Assembly (NCBI GenBank): GCA_028288395.1 | Contig: JAQBNV010000420.1 | Location: 1-5,939, forward strand | Reading direction: 5' to 3' | DNA: 5,939 nucleotides | Origin: Adhaeribacter sp. | GTDB taxonomy: Bacteria; Bacteroidota; Bacteroidia; Cytophagales; Hymenobacteraceae | Shown: positions 5,299 to 5,939 of the stretch, one piece after another | Layout of the letters: every line of letters begins with the position of its first letter | Position numbering within the stretch: position 1 is the first letter of the stretch | The notes under the pieces: model-generated | Seen by the model: only the letters and a program-made list of their open reading frames with translations | The model's database searches: none | Told to the model about the DNA's origin: nothing | Made by a program: the position numbers and the translations under genes

Positions 5299-5939
5299 AT
5301 GCCAGCAAGCTCCCAAAACAACCAAACCAACGCGCAGCAATTTTTTGTAAATTCCGAAATTGGCGCGTTGCGGCGTATTCTTATTCACCGGCCGGATATA
5401 GGCATCGGCAAAATTATTCCAACTAAATTTCAGGATTGGATGTACGACGACATTGTACATCTGAATTCGATGAAAAAGGAGTACGACGAATACATTAAAA
5501 TTTTGTTGTATTTCATGGACCCCGAAAAAATTAAACAAATAGAGGATTTGGAAACGGCCTGCCAACACTTGCCCGAAGGCAGCGATTGTATAAATCCCAG
5601 CCATCCAAATTATTTTAACTCCGATAAAGTACTGGATGTCCAAAAGGTTTTAAGCAATATATTGTTTAAAACAGCCCCGGATGGCCAGCCCAACCAGATC
5701 CGGAATAAAATAATTGCTGCCATCGCGGCTATTGAGGAATGTAGTTTTGAAACAGAGCAGTTGCTGCACCAACTCGACCCGGATCAACTGGCCATTACTT
5801 TGATTACCGGCTTGCTGCCCCAGGATATCAATCAGCCCGATTTAAATAAATTTCTGTTTCCGCCAGTGCCAAACCTGGTTTTTACCCGCGATATAGGTGT
5901 AGTAATAGAAGATAAATATTTACTCAGTAAAGCCTGTAA
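5299..5939 (+). CDS. Arginine deiminase / amidinotransferase family protein (partial, C-terminus beyond right edge)
   Basis: Translation from the ATG at 5299 gives 213 open residues to the window end; the trailing TAA letters are out of frame. The N-terminus NSEIGALRRILIHRP (18-32) is the first strand of the guanidino-group-modifying fold. PNLVFTRDIGVVI (191-203) is the NxxFTRD motif, whose Asp198 corresponds to the active-site, guanidinium-binding aspartate of arginine deiminases. Arginine deiminase makes citrulline and ammonia from arginine. Between these motifs is a mostly helical insert (about 55-185), as in arginine deiminases rather than the shorter dimethylargininases. The remaining active-site residues (Glu, His, Asp and the nucleophilic Cys near the C-terminus) lie outside the window, so activity and exact function cannot be judged. 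No arc-operon partner (carbamoyltransferase, carbamate kinase, antiporter) is visible. No Shine-Dalgarno sequence or convincing promoter precedes it; the gene is divergent from the small gene across 186 bp. Confidence 0.88.
   Translation, partial: MPASSQNNQTNAQQFFVNSEIGALRRILIHRPDIGIGKIIPTKFQDWMYDDIVHLNSMKKEYDEYIKILLYFMDPEKIKQIEDLETACQHLPEGSDCINPSHPNYFNSDKVLDVQKVLSNILFKTAPDGQPNQIRNKIIAAIAAIEECSFETEQLLHQLDPDQLAITLITGLLPQDINQPDLNKFLFPPVPNLVFTRDIGVVIEDKYLLSKAC

Noticed and set aside
5215..5643. Minus-strand 142-residue frame
   Set aside because: It is antisense to the deiminase-family gene, whose plus-strand frame carries clear family motifs.

Overview
This window looks like ordinary chromosome from a Bacteroidota bacterium, most likely class Cytophagia (Hymenobacteraceae-like; the genus is a guess). 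The reasons are promoter-like sites of the TTTG–19/20–TAnnTTTG type, almost no Shine-Dalgarno sequences before the starts, and protein sequences resembling that group. I see no CRISPR array, transposase, phage gene, tRNA or rRNA. Six of the seven genes belong to known families. The seventh encodes a small disordered protein I do not recognise.

Left part, minus strand (1-2950): a transcription unit starts at a near-ideal promoter (2920-2950) and runs rpmH (ribosomal protein bL34), rnpA (RNase P protein subunit), then a membrane-anchored or exported S41 PDZ protease. It ends at a hairpin/U-tract terminator (557-583). Next on the same strand is tsaB (tRNA t6A synthesis), which has its own candidate promoter and is cut by the left window edge. 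Ribosome assembly, tRNA processing and tRNA modification genes are therefore side by side, with an envelope protease inserted among them.

Middle, plus strand (3014-4768): a leaderless M61 zinc peptidase with a C-terminal PDZ domain is divergent from rpmH. It ends inside a 30-bp inverted repeat (4765-4830) that serves as a shared terminator with the convergent gene on its right.

Right part (4837-5939): on the minus strand lies a 91-residue, highly hydrophilic, aromatic-free protein. It is the only gene here with a strong Shine-Dalgarno sequence. Divergent from it on the plus strand is the N-terminal part of an arginine-deiminase family protein, cut by the right edge.

No new multi-gene system is evident. 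The points most worth a second look are the Shine-Dalgarno-led small gene and the strand-asymmetric shared terminator.
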